A stretch of 64,000 bases of DNA, from assembly GCA_944324175.1 (NCBI GenBank), contig CALUVH010000001.1, forward strand, positions 54,215-118,214, given 5' to 3'. Numbering within the stretch: position 1 is the stretch's first letter; each line of letters begins with the position of its first letter. This DNA comes from Candidatus Gastranaerophilales bacterium. Its GTDB lineage: Bacteria > Cyanobacteriota > Vampirovibrionia > Gastranaerophilales > Gastranaerophilaceae. Below the pieces are notes generated by a model. It did no database searches. It was given only the letters and a program-made list of their open reading frames with translations, and was not told the DNA's origin. Below, one piece after another: positions 54,636-62,031 of this stretch. Made by a program: the position numbers and the translations under genes.

Positions 54636-55733
54636 CTATCCTTGAGATGAAAACGTACCGTGATATACACCACGCAAAGCCTGTTGCAGTTCATTTTTAT
54701 TATCAGAAAATTCTAACGCGGTTTCAGGCGTAACATATCCGGCCTTACACAACTGATACAGTGAATTATTCATTGTAATCATCTTGTTAAACGAACCTTT
54801 TTTTACAAGGTCATATATTTCTTCTAACTCATCTTTTATAATAAAATCTTTGACAGTTGATGTACATACAAGTAACTCACAAGCTGGACGTCTTCCAGCG
54901 CCATCATTAGTAGGTACCAGTTTTTGAGATACCGTACCGCGCAAAATTTGAGCCAACTGTTCACGTATAAATTGACGATCACCAGGATCAAACATGTTGA
55001 CAATTCTATTTACTGTCTGTACAGCATCATTTGTGTGAATTGTCGCATATACCAAATGTCCAGTTTCAGCAGCTTTTAAAGCACTCATAATCGTTTCACG
55101 ATCACGAATTTCACCAATAAATATAACATCAGGATCTTGACGCAAAGCATACTTTACACCATCTGGGAAAGAAGGTGTATCCAGCAATACCTGACGCTGT
55201 GAAACTATACTCATATTATTGGTAAAAATAAATTCAACCGGATCTTCTATAGTAATAATATGCTTTGAATAATGGTTATTAATATAATCAATTAAAGATG
55301 CAATCGTAGTAGACTTACCGCTACCCGTTGGACCAGTGATCAGCACAAGCCCATTGTTCAGCATAGAAAACTGATTCATCGCAGAAGGCAGATTCAACTC
55401 TTTAATATTTTTGATTTTGTAGGGAATAGTACGTATAACTAAAGCTCTGTGATTTAGCTGTCGGCTGGCATTTACACGGAAACGAGAACAGCCTTGAATT
55501 TCATAAGCAAAATCTAAATCCATGTAATCATCACTACTATCCTTCAGATGAGGAGGCAACAAAGTATTTAAACCGGAAGCTAAATCTTCATCCGTCAATG
55601 GTAACATCTCTGTAAATTTTATAATCTCTCCATCCTTACGCATGCTCGGATACTCATCAACATAAAGATGTGCATCAGATGCACCCATAGAAACTATTTT
55701 CCGTAAAAATTCAATTATATCAAAATCTTTCAT
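54636..55733 (-). CDS. pilT: Type IV pilus retraction ATPase PilT
   Basis: 365 aa. Hexameric secretion ATPase that powers pilus retraction. N-terminal PAS-like domain, Walker A GPTGSGKSTTIASLIDYI near 135, Asp box and Walker B (IFIGEIRDRETIMSALKAAETGHLVYATIHTNDA) and the AIRNLIRE-type C-terminus here as RQFIREQLAQILRGTVSQKL. It supports the existence of a type IV pilus in the genome, consistent with the pilin-like genes in this window. Upstream lies the 489-bp region carrying the sponge-type RNA. Confidence 0.95.
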   Translation of the reverse strand: MKDFDIIEFLRKIVSMGASDAHLYVDEYPSMRKDGEIIKFTEMLPLTDEDLASGLNTLLPPHLKDSSDDYMDLDFAYEIQGCSRFRVNASRQLNHRALVIRTIPYKIKNIKELNLPSAMNQFSMLNNGLVLITGPTGSGKSTTIASLIDYINNHYSKHIITIEDPVEFIFTNNMSIVSQRQVLLDTPSFPDGVKYALRQDPDVIFIGEIRDRETIMSALKAAETGHLVYATIHTNDAVQTVNRIVNMFDPGDRQFIREQLAQILRGTVSQKLVPTNDGAGRRPACELLVCTSTVKDFIIKDELEEIYDLVKKGSFNKMITMNNSLYQLCKAGYVTPETALEFSDNKNELQQALRGVYHGTFSSQG

Positions 55734-55830
55734 TAAACTTCTCCCATGATATAAAATTATATCATTTTTTTTACAAGAAGCAAATATGTCAAGTTATGTA
55801 AAGTCAATGATATTAGGATAATCAGAAAAT

Positions 55831-55893
55831 TGTAACAAAAAATTAACATTTTAAATTAAAATTGGCAATTTTATAAAAACAAAACACTTTATA
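55831..55893 (+). promoter_or_regulatory. Regulon promoter of the sponge-type RNA
   Basis: TGTAAC-AAAA-AATTAA repeat (55831-55846), 18 bp, GCAATT (55865-55870), 17 bp, TTTATA (55888-55893). Confidence 0.55.
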
Positions 55894-55899
55894 AAAGAG

Positions 55900-56072
55900 T
55901 AAGGGAAATTTCAAAATTGTAATTGGGAAACGGATATTAAAAAAAATCTTAATTTATTCGACATAATATAGAAAATCAAGATTAAAAGAAAAGGTTTATT
56001 TTTATACTCTCTCTCTTAATATCCTCGTGTTTATTTAATGTTGCCATTGTCATAATTGGCAACTTTTTTTTT
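55900..56072 (+). ncRNA. Predicted ~173-nt sponge-type RNA
   Basis: Promoter at 55865-55893 and a terminator (arms 56040-56046 and 56057-56063, nine T residues) bracket a non-coding stretch; the only ATG frames are very short without SD. Between them lies TTATTTTTATACTCTCTCT (55996-56014), perfectly complementary to the 5' end of sRNA-A (20902-20920), followed 9 nt later by CTCGTGTTTATTTAAT (56024-56039), perfectly complementary to sRNA-B (51695-51710). The two tandem antisense seeds suggest an RNA that titrates both small RNAs. It can also cover AGAGAGTATAA in the 2632 leader. Fills most of the long gap between pilT and the TPR gene. Confidence 0.55.
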
Positions 56073-56210
56073 ACTAAAAAAGAATTCCCGTCCAAGGAGA
56101 AGACGGGAAATAAAAATCAGTAAAAGAGACATCAGCAACATTATGATAGATATATTTTTTTCGTCAAATAAAATATCAATAGCTTTCTGGATTTTTAAAA
56201 AATTTTATTC

Positions 56211-56222
56211 TATACTGTAGAT
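56211..56222 (+). promoter_or_regulatory. -10 box of the TPR gene (leaderless)
   Basis: TATACT ends 6 nt upstream of the ATG at 56223; no SD. Confidence 0.5.
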
Positions 56223-56849
56223 ATGAAGAAGATAATACTTACTACATTAATAATGCTGTTTACCTATCAAACGGCCAGTGCCATAGACATAACAAATCTT
56301 GTCAAGCCTAAAAGTCCGCAGACACCTAAGCAGAACACTGCAATGGGGCAACAGGGCAATATTTTATATGCTGAAAATGAAATAGAAAAAGCTTTTGAAC
56401 TATTCTTAAGCATACCTGCCAATGAAAGAACTTCTCAAAATTGGTTACTCATGGGTAATATACTTCAAGACCAAGGGAAAGATGCTGATGCTGTTTTTAT
56501 GTACAACCAAGCTATATCCGCTGACGAAAATGATTTCAAAGCATATTACAACCTCGGGAACATATACTTGGAAGAGGAAAAGCCTTATCTTGCAATAGAG
56601 CAGTATAAAAAAGTTTTAAAAATCAACCCCGAATACCCTTATGCATACTACAATATGGGATGTGCGTATATTAAACTCGGAGAACTTCGCAAAGCAAAAA
56701 ATGCTTTAATCAGTGCTATTGAACTTAAAAATACAGTAGCTGATTTTCATTATAATTTAGCCTATGTGTATAAAAAATTAAACGATGAAAAACGAGCAAA
56801 GCTCTATCTTGAGTACTATAACAAAATTATTGATAATCAAATCAAATAA
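56223..56849 (+). CDS. Exported TPR protein
   Basis: 208 aa. The N-terminus has a signal peptide (MKKIILTTLIMLFTYQTASA, cleavage near 20), then a P/Q-rich linker and three to four TPR units (about 60-195: NWLLMGNILQDQGKDADAVFMYNQAISADENDF..., AYYNLGNIYLEEEKPYLAIEQYKKVLKINPEYPYAYYNMGCA in part). Extracytoplasmic scaffold of unknown partner. The ATG is the first possible start after a TATACT box with no SD. Confidence 0.8.
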   Translation: MKKIILTTLIMLFTYQTASAIDITNLVKPKSPQTPKQNTAMGQQGNILYAENEIEKAFELFLSIPANERTSQNWLLMGNILQDQGKDADAVFMYNQAISADENDFKAYYNLGNIYLEEEKPYLAIEQYKKVLKINPEYPYAYYNMGCAYIKLGELRKAKNALISAIELKNTVADFHYNLAYVYKKLNDEKRAKLYLEYYNKIIDNQIK

Positions 56850-56877
56850 AATATAACAGATTAAAGGGACATTATGC

Positions 56878-57573
56878 ATGCAATACAAAGGAATAATTTT
56901 TGATTTTAACGGGACACTATTTTTTGATTCTAAAAAACACCTTGAAGCTTGGAGAGAATACTCTCGAATAATAAGAGGGGAGGCATTCACTGACGATGAG
57001 ATGCGAGAGCACATGTTTGGTCGCACGAACGAGGATATCATTGCCTATGCCATACAAAAAAGACCTACACCTGAAATGGTAGAAAAATATGGACAAGAAA
57101 AAGAAGCTCTTTATAGAGAAATGTGTAAAAAAGATCCTGAGAATTTTCATCTGGCGCCAGGCGCTGTAGATTTTTTAAACTTTTTGACCAAACAAAATAT
57201 CCCTCGCACAATTGCTACAATGTCTGATAAAAAAAATGTCGACTTCTACATTGAAAGCTTTAACTTAGCAAAATGGTTTGAAATTGACAAAATCGTATAT
57301 TCTGATGGAACAATAAAGGGAAAACCAGCACCTGATATATATGAAATAGCCGCAAAAAAATTAAATCTATCACCAAAAGACTGTATCGTGGTAGAAGATG
57401 CACTAGCTGGAATTGAAGCCGCTAACAGCGCAGGAATAGGCAAAATTATAGCAATTGCATCAATGGACAGTAAAGAAATTTATAAAAACATTCAATGCGT
57501 TAGCCAAATAATAACTAACTTTAACGAAATAGATAGAAATTTATTTGCACAATTTGCAAATATTAAAAATTAA
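56878..57573 (+). CDS. HAD-family hydrolase (beta-phosphoglucomutase-like)
   Basis: 231 aa, SD AAAGGGA. Motif I IIFDFNGTLF carries Asn in place of the usual second Asp-containing DXDGT spacing (DFNGT), as in many phosphatases of this group; motif II TMSDK; motif III KGKPAPDIYEIAAKKL; motif IV VVEDALAGIEAANSAGI. Likely sugar-phosphate phosphatase or mutase; the cap domain is four-helical. Substrate unknown. 28 bp after the TPR gene. Confidence 0.85.
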   Translation: MQYKGIIFDFNGTLFFDSKKHLEAWREYSRIIRGEAFTDDEMREHMFGRTNEDIIAYAIQKRPTPEMVEKYGQEKEALYREMCKKDPENFHLAPGAVDFLNFLTKQNIPRTIATMSDKKNVDFYIESFNLAKWFEIDKIVYSDGTIKGKPAPDIYEIAAKKLNLSPKDCIVVEDALAGIEAANSAGIGKIIAIASMDSKEIYKNIQCVSQIITNFNEIDRNLFAQFANIKN

Positions 57574-57619
57574 CTAAAAGAACTAGCAAATTTTTCTATT
57601 CACGCTTTTAAGTAAATAT

Positions 57620-58264
57620 ATGAAAATCGACCATGGAAAATTTTTGCAATACCATATAGGCAGACATAAGCTAAAGAAAAACTTATACCACATAACCACC
57701 AAAGAAGCTTACCAAAACATAAAGAAGGAAGGTTATTTATACCCGAGCATAGCTAATGGTACCGAAAGTGGACTATTTTTAGTAGATTTTCCCAATTTTT
57801 TGAAGCGATGGTGCGGAATTTCAAAAAATTACCCTCAAGGTTACCTGTTTAAAAATTTATTATCGCATATCGCAGGTAGAGAATGTGAAGATGTTGTATT
57901 ACTAAGGATACCAACAGAAGTATTAGAAAAAAATGCACTAAAAGTACGCTCAGTTGAACGACACGCTCAAAATATAGTAAAAATTAGAGAAAGACAAAAG
58001 AATATAAATGAATTACCAAAAGAAACGATAAAAGCACTATTTGGAGATTTTGCAAAATATTCTCCCCAATACAAGCAAAAACGAGAAGCCGTCGAATATA
58101 TTTATCCCTACGAAATTAAATTATCAAACATACAAGAAATGGGTACTTTCAGATTTACCAAATCACTTAGAAAAACGTCAATCTGGGAAATTATAACTCA
58201 ATTAGTCAAAGGTCACCCCGAAGAAAACGGCGTGACCAATATACAAAAATTCTTAAATAAATAA
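57620..58264 (+). CDS. Hypothetical protein, possibly ADP-ribosyltransferase-like (DarT-type)
   Basis: 214 aa. The opening KNLYHITTKEAYQNIKKEGYL (residues 21-41) looks like the NAD-site strand-turn of DarT/ART-like folds (YH-x-T then N-x-x-I-x-x-x-G). Near 153-172 a REAVEYIYPYEIKLSNI segment matches the Q-x-x-A-E-V-L-V-P-x-x-V-x-x-x-x-I pattern that holds the DarT catalytic Glu. The segment between them is not otherwise recognised and no macrodomain antitoxin lies beside it, so this is a hypothesis; it could instead be an unrelated Gastranaerophilales protein. No SD is obvious. Confidence 0.55.
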   Translation: MKIDHGKFLQYHIGRHKLKKNLYHITTKEAYQNIKKEGYLYPSIANGTESGLFLVDFPNFLKRWCGISKNYPQGYLFKNLLSHIAGRECEDVVLLRIPTEVLEKNALKVRSVERHAQNIVKIRERQKNINELPKETIKALFGDFAKYSPQYKQKREAVEYIYPYEIKLSNIQEMGTFRFTKSLRKTSIWEIITQLVKGHPEENGVTNIQKFLNK

Positions 58265-58266
58265 AT

Positions 58267-59424
58267 TTAACAAGCCTTTACAATATCGTATGCAACCTCA
58301 GCTGTAATTGTCCCTTTTTCACCAAAAGCAACATTTCTTTGAGCAAAACGTTCTTTGATTTTTTCAGCAGCTTCAGTAGCATCAATACCATAGTCAGAAA
58401 GTTTTGTTTTCATACCGATAGAATTGAAAAATTCTTCAATCTTATCAATAGCGAGATCTGCAGCCTTCAAATCAACAGTTTCATTAATTCCGAATACTTC
58501 ACGAGCTATTTTAGCTAACTTTTGAGATTTAGCAATTTTTTGATTTCTCAACAATCTTGGCTCAACAATAGCAAGACTTTGTCCATGGTCAATTCCATAA
58601 AAAGCAGTTAATTCATGCCCTATCATATGCGTAGACCAGTCTTGAGGAACACCACAAGAAATCCAATAATTTAATCCGCAAGTCGCACACCAGAAAAGAT
58701 TTGCACGAGCATCGTAATCTTCAGGATTAGCGAGCACTTTAGGTGCTTCTGAAATCAAAGTTCTTAAAATTCCCATAGCCCAAATATCTTGTAGTGGAGA
58801 GTTAACATCATAAGTACAATTAAATTCCATCGTATGCACAAATGTATCAACAATACCGTTAATTGTTTGTTTAACAGGCAATGAGAATGTAACAGAAGGG
58901 TCTATGATTGAAAATTTAGGGAAAAGCAGCGAATTGTGGAAGGCTAACTTTTCACTGGTTGAAATTCTTGAAATTACCCCACCGTTATTCATCTCTGAAC
59001 CGGTAGCAGGAAGTGTAATAACATCCGCTAATTCAACAGCAGAATCAGGATGCTCACCTCTAATCATAATAGCATCATAGGCATCATCCCCATCATATTT
59101 TGACGCAAGAGCAATAAATTTAGTGCCGTCAAGGACAGATCCGCCACCAACAGCTAAAAGAAAATCAACCCCTTGAGATTTAACTATATCAACAGCTTTC
59201 ATAAGGGTCTCATATTTAGGGTTAGGTTCAATTCCACCGAATTCAAGCAAATCATAACCGCTCAAAGCTTCTTTTACTTGCTCATAAACACCGTTTTTTT
59301 TGATAGACCCACCGCCATAAGTCATAAGGATTTTTTTATCACGCGGAATAAGTCTTGACAACTCTTTAATAGTCCCTTTTCCAAAAACAACTCTTGTAGG
59401 ACCGTAAAATTCAAAATTTTGCAT
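58267..59424 (-). CDS. yqhD: NADPH-dependent iron/zinc alcohol dehydrogenase (YqhD-type)
   Basis: 385 aa. Very similar by eye to E. coli YqhD: LTYGGGS-type GGGSIKKNGVYEQV, ELLEFGGIEPNPKYETLMKAV, LLAVGGGSVLDGTKFIALASKY. The metal-site His/Asp residues are all there: VDTFVHTME, HMIGHELTAFYG, GIDHGQSLAIVEP. Reduces aldehydes to alcohols with NADPH. SD AGGAG just before the ATG. It stands alone with convergent neighbour 57620. Confidence 0.95.
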   Translation of the reverse strand: MQNFEFYGPTRVVFGKGTIKELSRLIPRDKKILMTYGGGSIKKNGVYEQVKEALSGYDLLEFGGIEPNPKYETLMKAVDIVKSQGVDFLLAVGGGSVLDGTKFIALASKYDGDDAYDAIMIRGEHPDSAVELADVITLPATGSEMNNGGVISRISTSEKLAFHNSLLFPKFSIIDPSVTFSLPVKQTINGIVDTFVHTMEFNCTYDVNSPLQDIWAMGILRTLISEAPKVLANPEDYDARANLFWCATCGLNYWISCGVPQDWSTHMIGHELTAFYGIDHGQSLAIVEPRLLRNQKIAKSQKLAKIAREVFGINETVDLKAADLAIDKIEEFFNSIGMKTKLSDYGIDATEAAEKIKERFAQRNVAFGEKGTITAEVAYDIVKAC

Positions 59425-59537
59425 ATTTAGCTCCTCTTTTTATACAAGACAATAATAATAAATATGATAAAAAACGTCAAGGAATTAGCAAAAAAAAATC
59501 TTTAGCCACATTATTAACAACACAGGAGAAAATTAAA

Positions 59538-59990
59538 ATGCAGACGGCATCTACATCACCAGCATTTGAAGGACTTTTATATGGTAGAATGGGGCACCAT
59601 TTAACTAAAAAAATAATATGCTGTCCGCACGGTGATGCGAAATTTGTAAGATTTGTCAACAAAATTGCGCACAACAATCCAAATGCAATAAAAGTATCCT
59701 ATTCTGAAAATGGATTAGATAAGTTAATTGTAGAAACGAAAGAAATACCGAAACTAAACTTTTTAGAAATGATTTTTTCAATAGTAAGTAAGGCACAATT
59801 AAAAGCATTAAGAATGCGAAAGCAGGGCAAAATAGAGAGTTTTATATATCAGATAAATGAAATAGAATACGACAGCCTAAAAAAAGATTACCCATTTATC
59901 GGCAAAAAACAATTAACTAAATTTGCCGAAAACATTAAATCATCAGCTCCTGATGAAGCTCAAAACTTCCTTAAAGAATTCTTTAGGTAA
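59538..59990 (+). CDS. Hypothetical protein
   Basis: 150 aa, SD CAGGAG 10 nt upstream. Basic and mainly helical with a Cys in KKIICCPHGDAKFVRF and a leucine-rich helix LNFLEMIFSIVSKAQ. No domain recognised. The residues before GRMGHHLTKKIICCPHGDAKF are Thr/Ser rich. Confidence 0.55.
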   Translation: MQTASTSPAFEGLLYGRMGHHLTKKIICCPHGDAKFVRFVNKIAHNNPNAIKVSYSENGLDKLIVETKEIPKLNFLEMIFSIVSKAQLKALRMRKQGKIESFIYQINEIEYDSLKKDYPFIGKKQLTKFAENIKSSAPDEAQNFLKEFFR

Positions 59991-59998
59991 TGATTTAA

Positions 59999-60103
59999 AT
60001 GAAATTGTTACCTAATTTAGCAGATTCAGTACAAAGGATTAATGCTTATAAAATATGCCTAGACTTTTACCACAAATTCAAACAACCATTAGTAAAAAAT
60101 TAG
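59999..60103 (+). CDS. Possible tiny ORF (34 aa)
   Basis: 34-codon frame MKLLPNLADSVQRINAYKICLDFYHKFKQPLVKN begins 9 nt after the previous stop with a weak AGGT site. The composition is plausible for a peptide, but size and weak start make it uncertain. Confidence 0.3.
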   Translation: MKLLPNLADSVQRINAYKICLDFYHKFKQPLVKN

Positions 60104-60179
60104 TTATAAAAACACAAAACAAACTAAAATATAAAAACGAGAGCACAAATAAACATAATCATTGATTTTTTATACTTTT

Positions 60180-60212
60180 TATAATATACTACTAAAGTTA
60201 GAAAATTATTAC
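60180..60212 (+). promoter_or_regulatory. Promoter of the 60227 gene
   Basis: TTGATT near 60164, 17 bp, TATACT near 60187 upstream of a TATGGGAGA site. Confidence 0.5.
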
Positions 60213-60226
60213 TATGGGAGACTTTT

Positions 60227-61018
60227 ATGAAACATGATTTAAAAAACAAGATAAACAAGGCTGCAGTTGCCGGGTTATCAAAGATGAATGCATTTACATT
60301 GTCTGAATTATTGATAACACTTGGTGTTATCGGTGGAGTTGCAGTCTTAACACTACCTGTAGTAATCAATAAGGTGCAAGAAAAAGTATTGGCTACTCAA
60401 TACGAAAAAAGCAAGTCAGTTCTACTTAATGGATTTAAAATGTTAAAAGTACAACAAAAAGCTAGCACAGTTTCACGTTTTGGATTTATGAACAGATGTA
60501 ATTCCCTAACTGACAAAAATTGTCTATCTGAAGAATACAAAAAAATATTTAAAGTAGTTGCTGATTCTTCTTCTAATTTAAAAGCTGAGCAGCTTCCCAA
60601 AGAATATAGTTTAGAAGGTACTGATCAAAAATCTATATTTAGTTGGGACAAGGTTCCGTACATTTTTAGGACTAATGATGGAACAACATATGGTATATTA
60701 TCAGATGAAGATTTAAATAGCTTTAGTATAGTAGCAGATATGAATGGTGCAAAAAAACCAAATATCGCTGGAAAAGATTTGTATAAATTCAGATATTCTG
60801 GTACTGGTATACTTACTGATGTAACATCCGAGATTGAGCAGTATAGCTTATGTTCTGTAGAGAATCTTGGTGAATGCAAAACAGAATCTGAATGTGAGTC
60901 ACTAAATAACACAACCATTAATGGTCAATGCTATAGAGCTGAATGGACATCATCATATGGTGGAGATTATTATTGTAGCTTTTACAGATCATCCTATTCA
61001 CCATGCACTGGTAATTAA
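60227..61018 (+). CDS. Pilin-like protein with Cys-rich C-terminus
   Basis: 263 aa. Pilin-type N-terminal segment (FTLSELLITLGVIGGVAVLTLP, residues 24-45, Glu at +5, cleavage Ala-Phe), then a mainly polar region and a Cys cluster near the end (CSVENLGECKTESECESL...CYRAEW...YYCSFYRSSYSPC). Unlike the two other pilin-like proteins it lacks the DUF1566-like tail. Two bases separate it from the glycosyltransferase gene downstream, which suggests that the latter may glycosylate this pilin. Confidence 0.8.
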   Translation: MKHDLKNKINKAAVAGLSKMNAFTLSELLITLGVIGGVAVLTLPVVINKVQEKVLATQYEKSKSVLLNGFKMLKVQQKASTVSRFGFMNRCNSLTDKNCLSEEYKKIFKVVADSSSNLKAEQLPKEYSLEGTDQKSIFSWDKVPYIFRTNDGTTYGILSDEDLNSFSIVADMNGAKKPNIAGKDLYKFRYSGTGILTDVTSEIEQYSLCSVENLGECKTESECESLNNTTINGQCYRAEWTSSYGGDYYCSFYRSSYSPCTGN

Positions 61019-61020
61019 AA

Positions 61021-61905
61021 ATGTCAGTTTCAGTTATAATGCCAGTATATAATACTGAAGAAAGCGAATTGAGACAAGCTATAGAGTCAATACTTTGCCA
61101 AACTTATACTGATTTTGAGTTCATAATAATTAACGATGCCTCTACAAATAATGCAGAGGATGTAGTTTTATCGTATAATGACAAACGAATAAAATACTAT
61201 AAAAACAAAAAAAATCTTAAGTTAATAGCTACAGCCAACAGATTGTTAGATGAAGCAAAATATGAGTATATTGCAAGGTTGGATAGCGACGATTGGTGTA
61301 CTCCAGATAGACTAGAAAAACAAGTCAAATATTTAGATGAGAACGAGGATGTCGGGGTATTAGGTAGTTTTTATAAGAATATGCCCGATGGAACAACATA
61401 CAGTATCCCAAGTAATCCTAATGAAACAACTATTTTCAGTCGTTATTGTGGAGGCTGTATATGTAACTCATCAACTATGATTAGAAAATCTATACTTGAC
61501 AAATATAACATTCGATATAACGAAGGCGCACTACATGCTGAAGATATGAAGTTATGGTCAGATATAAGCGAGCACAGCAAACTAGCGAACTATCCTGAAA
61601 TTCTGACATTCTACAGAATTTCTCCTAATGGTATTTCATCTCAAAACAGACAACATCAGGCCAAAATGTCATCACTAATACTTTTTGAAAATATAATAAA
61701 AGATTTTGCAAACGATCTTGACTTTATGTATATGATTCTTGAGAAATTCATCAAAGAAGAGCCTATTACAGATGAAGAATTTGTATATACACAATCATTT
61801 CTTATAGGAATAGTAAATTTTCTACAAAGGCAATTATCCTATCCATTCAATACCTACGTAAAAAAGTGCATTCTATCTAGACTATCATATTTTGTAAGGA
61901 AATAA
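61021..61905 (+). CDS. Family 2 glycosyltransferase
   Basis: 294 aa. GT-A fold signature: SVIMPVYNTEESELRQAIESIL, DFEFIIINDASTN, RLDSDDWCTPDRLEKQV (DXD = DSD), and CNSSTMIRKSILDKYNIRYNEGALHAEDMKLWSDI. Transfers a sugar to an unknown acceptor; immediate adjacency to a pilin-like gene (2 bp) and sharing of a transcript suggest pilin or surface-glycan glycosylation. No membrane span. ATG start is fixed by the preceding stop. Confidence 0.92.
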   Translation: MSVSVIMPVYNTEESELRQAIESILCQTYTDFEFIIINDASTNNAEDVVLSYNDKRIKYYKNKKNLKLIATANRLLDEAKYEYIARLDSDDWCTPDRLEKQVKYLDENEDVGVLGSFYKNMPDGTTYSIPSNPNETTIFSRYCGGCICNSSTMIRKSILDKYNIRYNEGALHAEDMKLWSDISEHSKLANYPEILTFYRISPNGISSQNRQHQAKMSSLILFENIIKDFANDLDFMYMILEKFIKEEPITDEEFVYTQSFLIGIVNFLQRQLSYPFNTYVKKCILSRLSYFVRK

Positions 61906-61937
61906 ATAAGCAATAAAAATCTTCTTTCATAAGAAAC

Positions 61938-61973
61938 AGGAATCCTTGATTAAAATTAATCAAGGATTCCTGC
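61938..61973. terminator. Long perfect inverted repeat (convergent boundary)
   Basis: CAGGAATCCTTGATTA pairs with TAATCAAGGATTCCTG over a 4-nt AAAT loop; no T tract follows on either strand. Could be a terminator or a double-stranded RNA-processing site between the GT2 gene and the convergent pilin-like gene. Confidence 0.5.
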
Positions 61974-62031
61974 CTATACAAAGTTTGTTTATGTTAAATT
62001 CACAAAATAATTTAAGTGTTTATTCATACAA

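Larger units (their letters stand above)
55734..56222. other. pilT-TPR intergenic region
   Basis: Contains the sponge-type RNA unit (55831-56072), a second hairpin at 56083-56112 with a weak T tract on the minus strand, and the -10 of the TPR gene. The rest is AT-rich with no supported ORF. Confidence 0.6.

Noticed and set aside
56083..56112. Second small RNA ending at this hairpin on the minus strand
   Set aside because: The hairpin has only a weak, offset T tract and no promoter of either type was found upstream on that strand.
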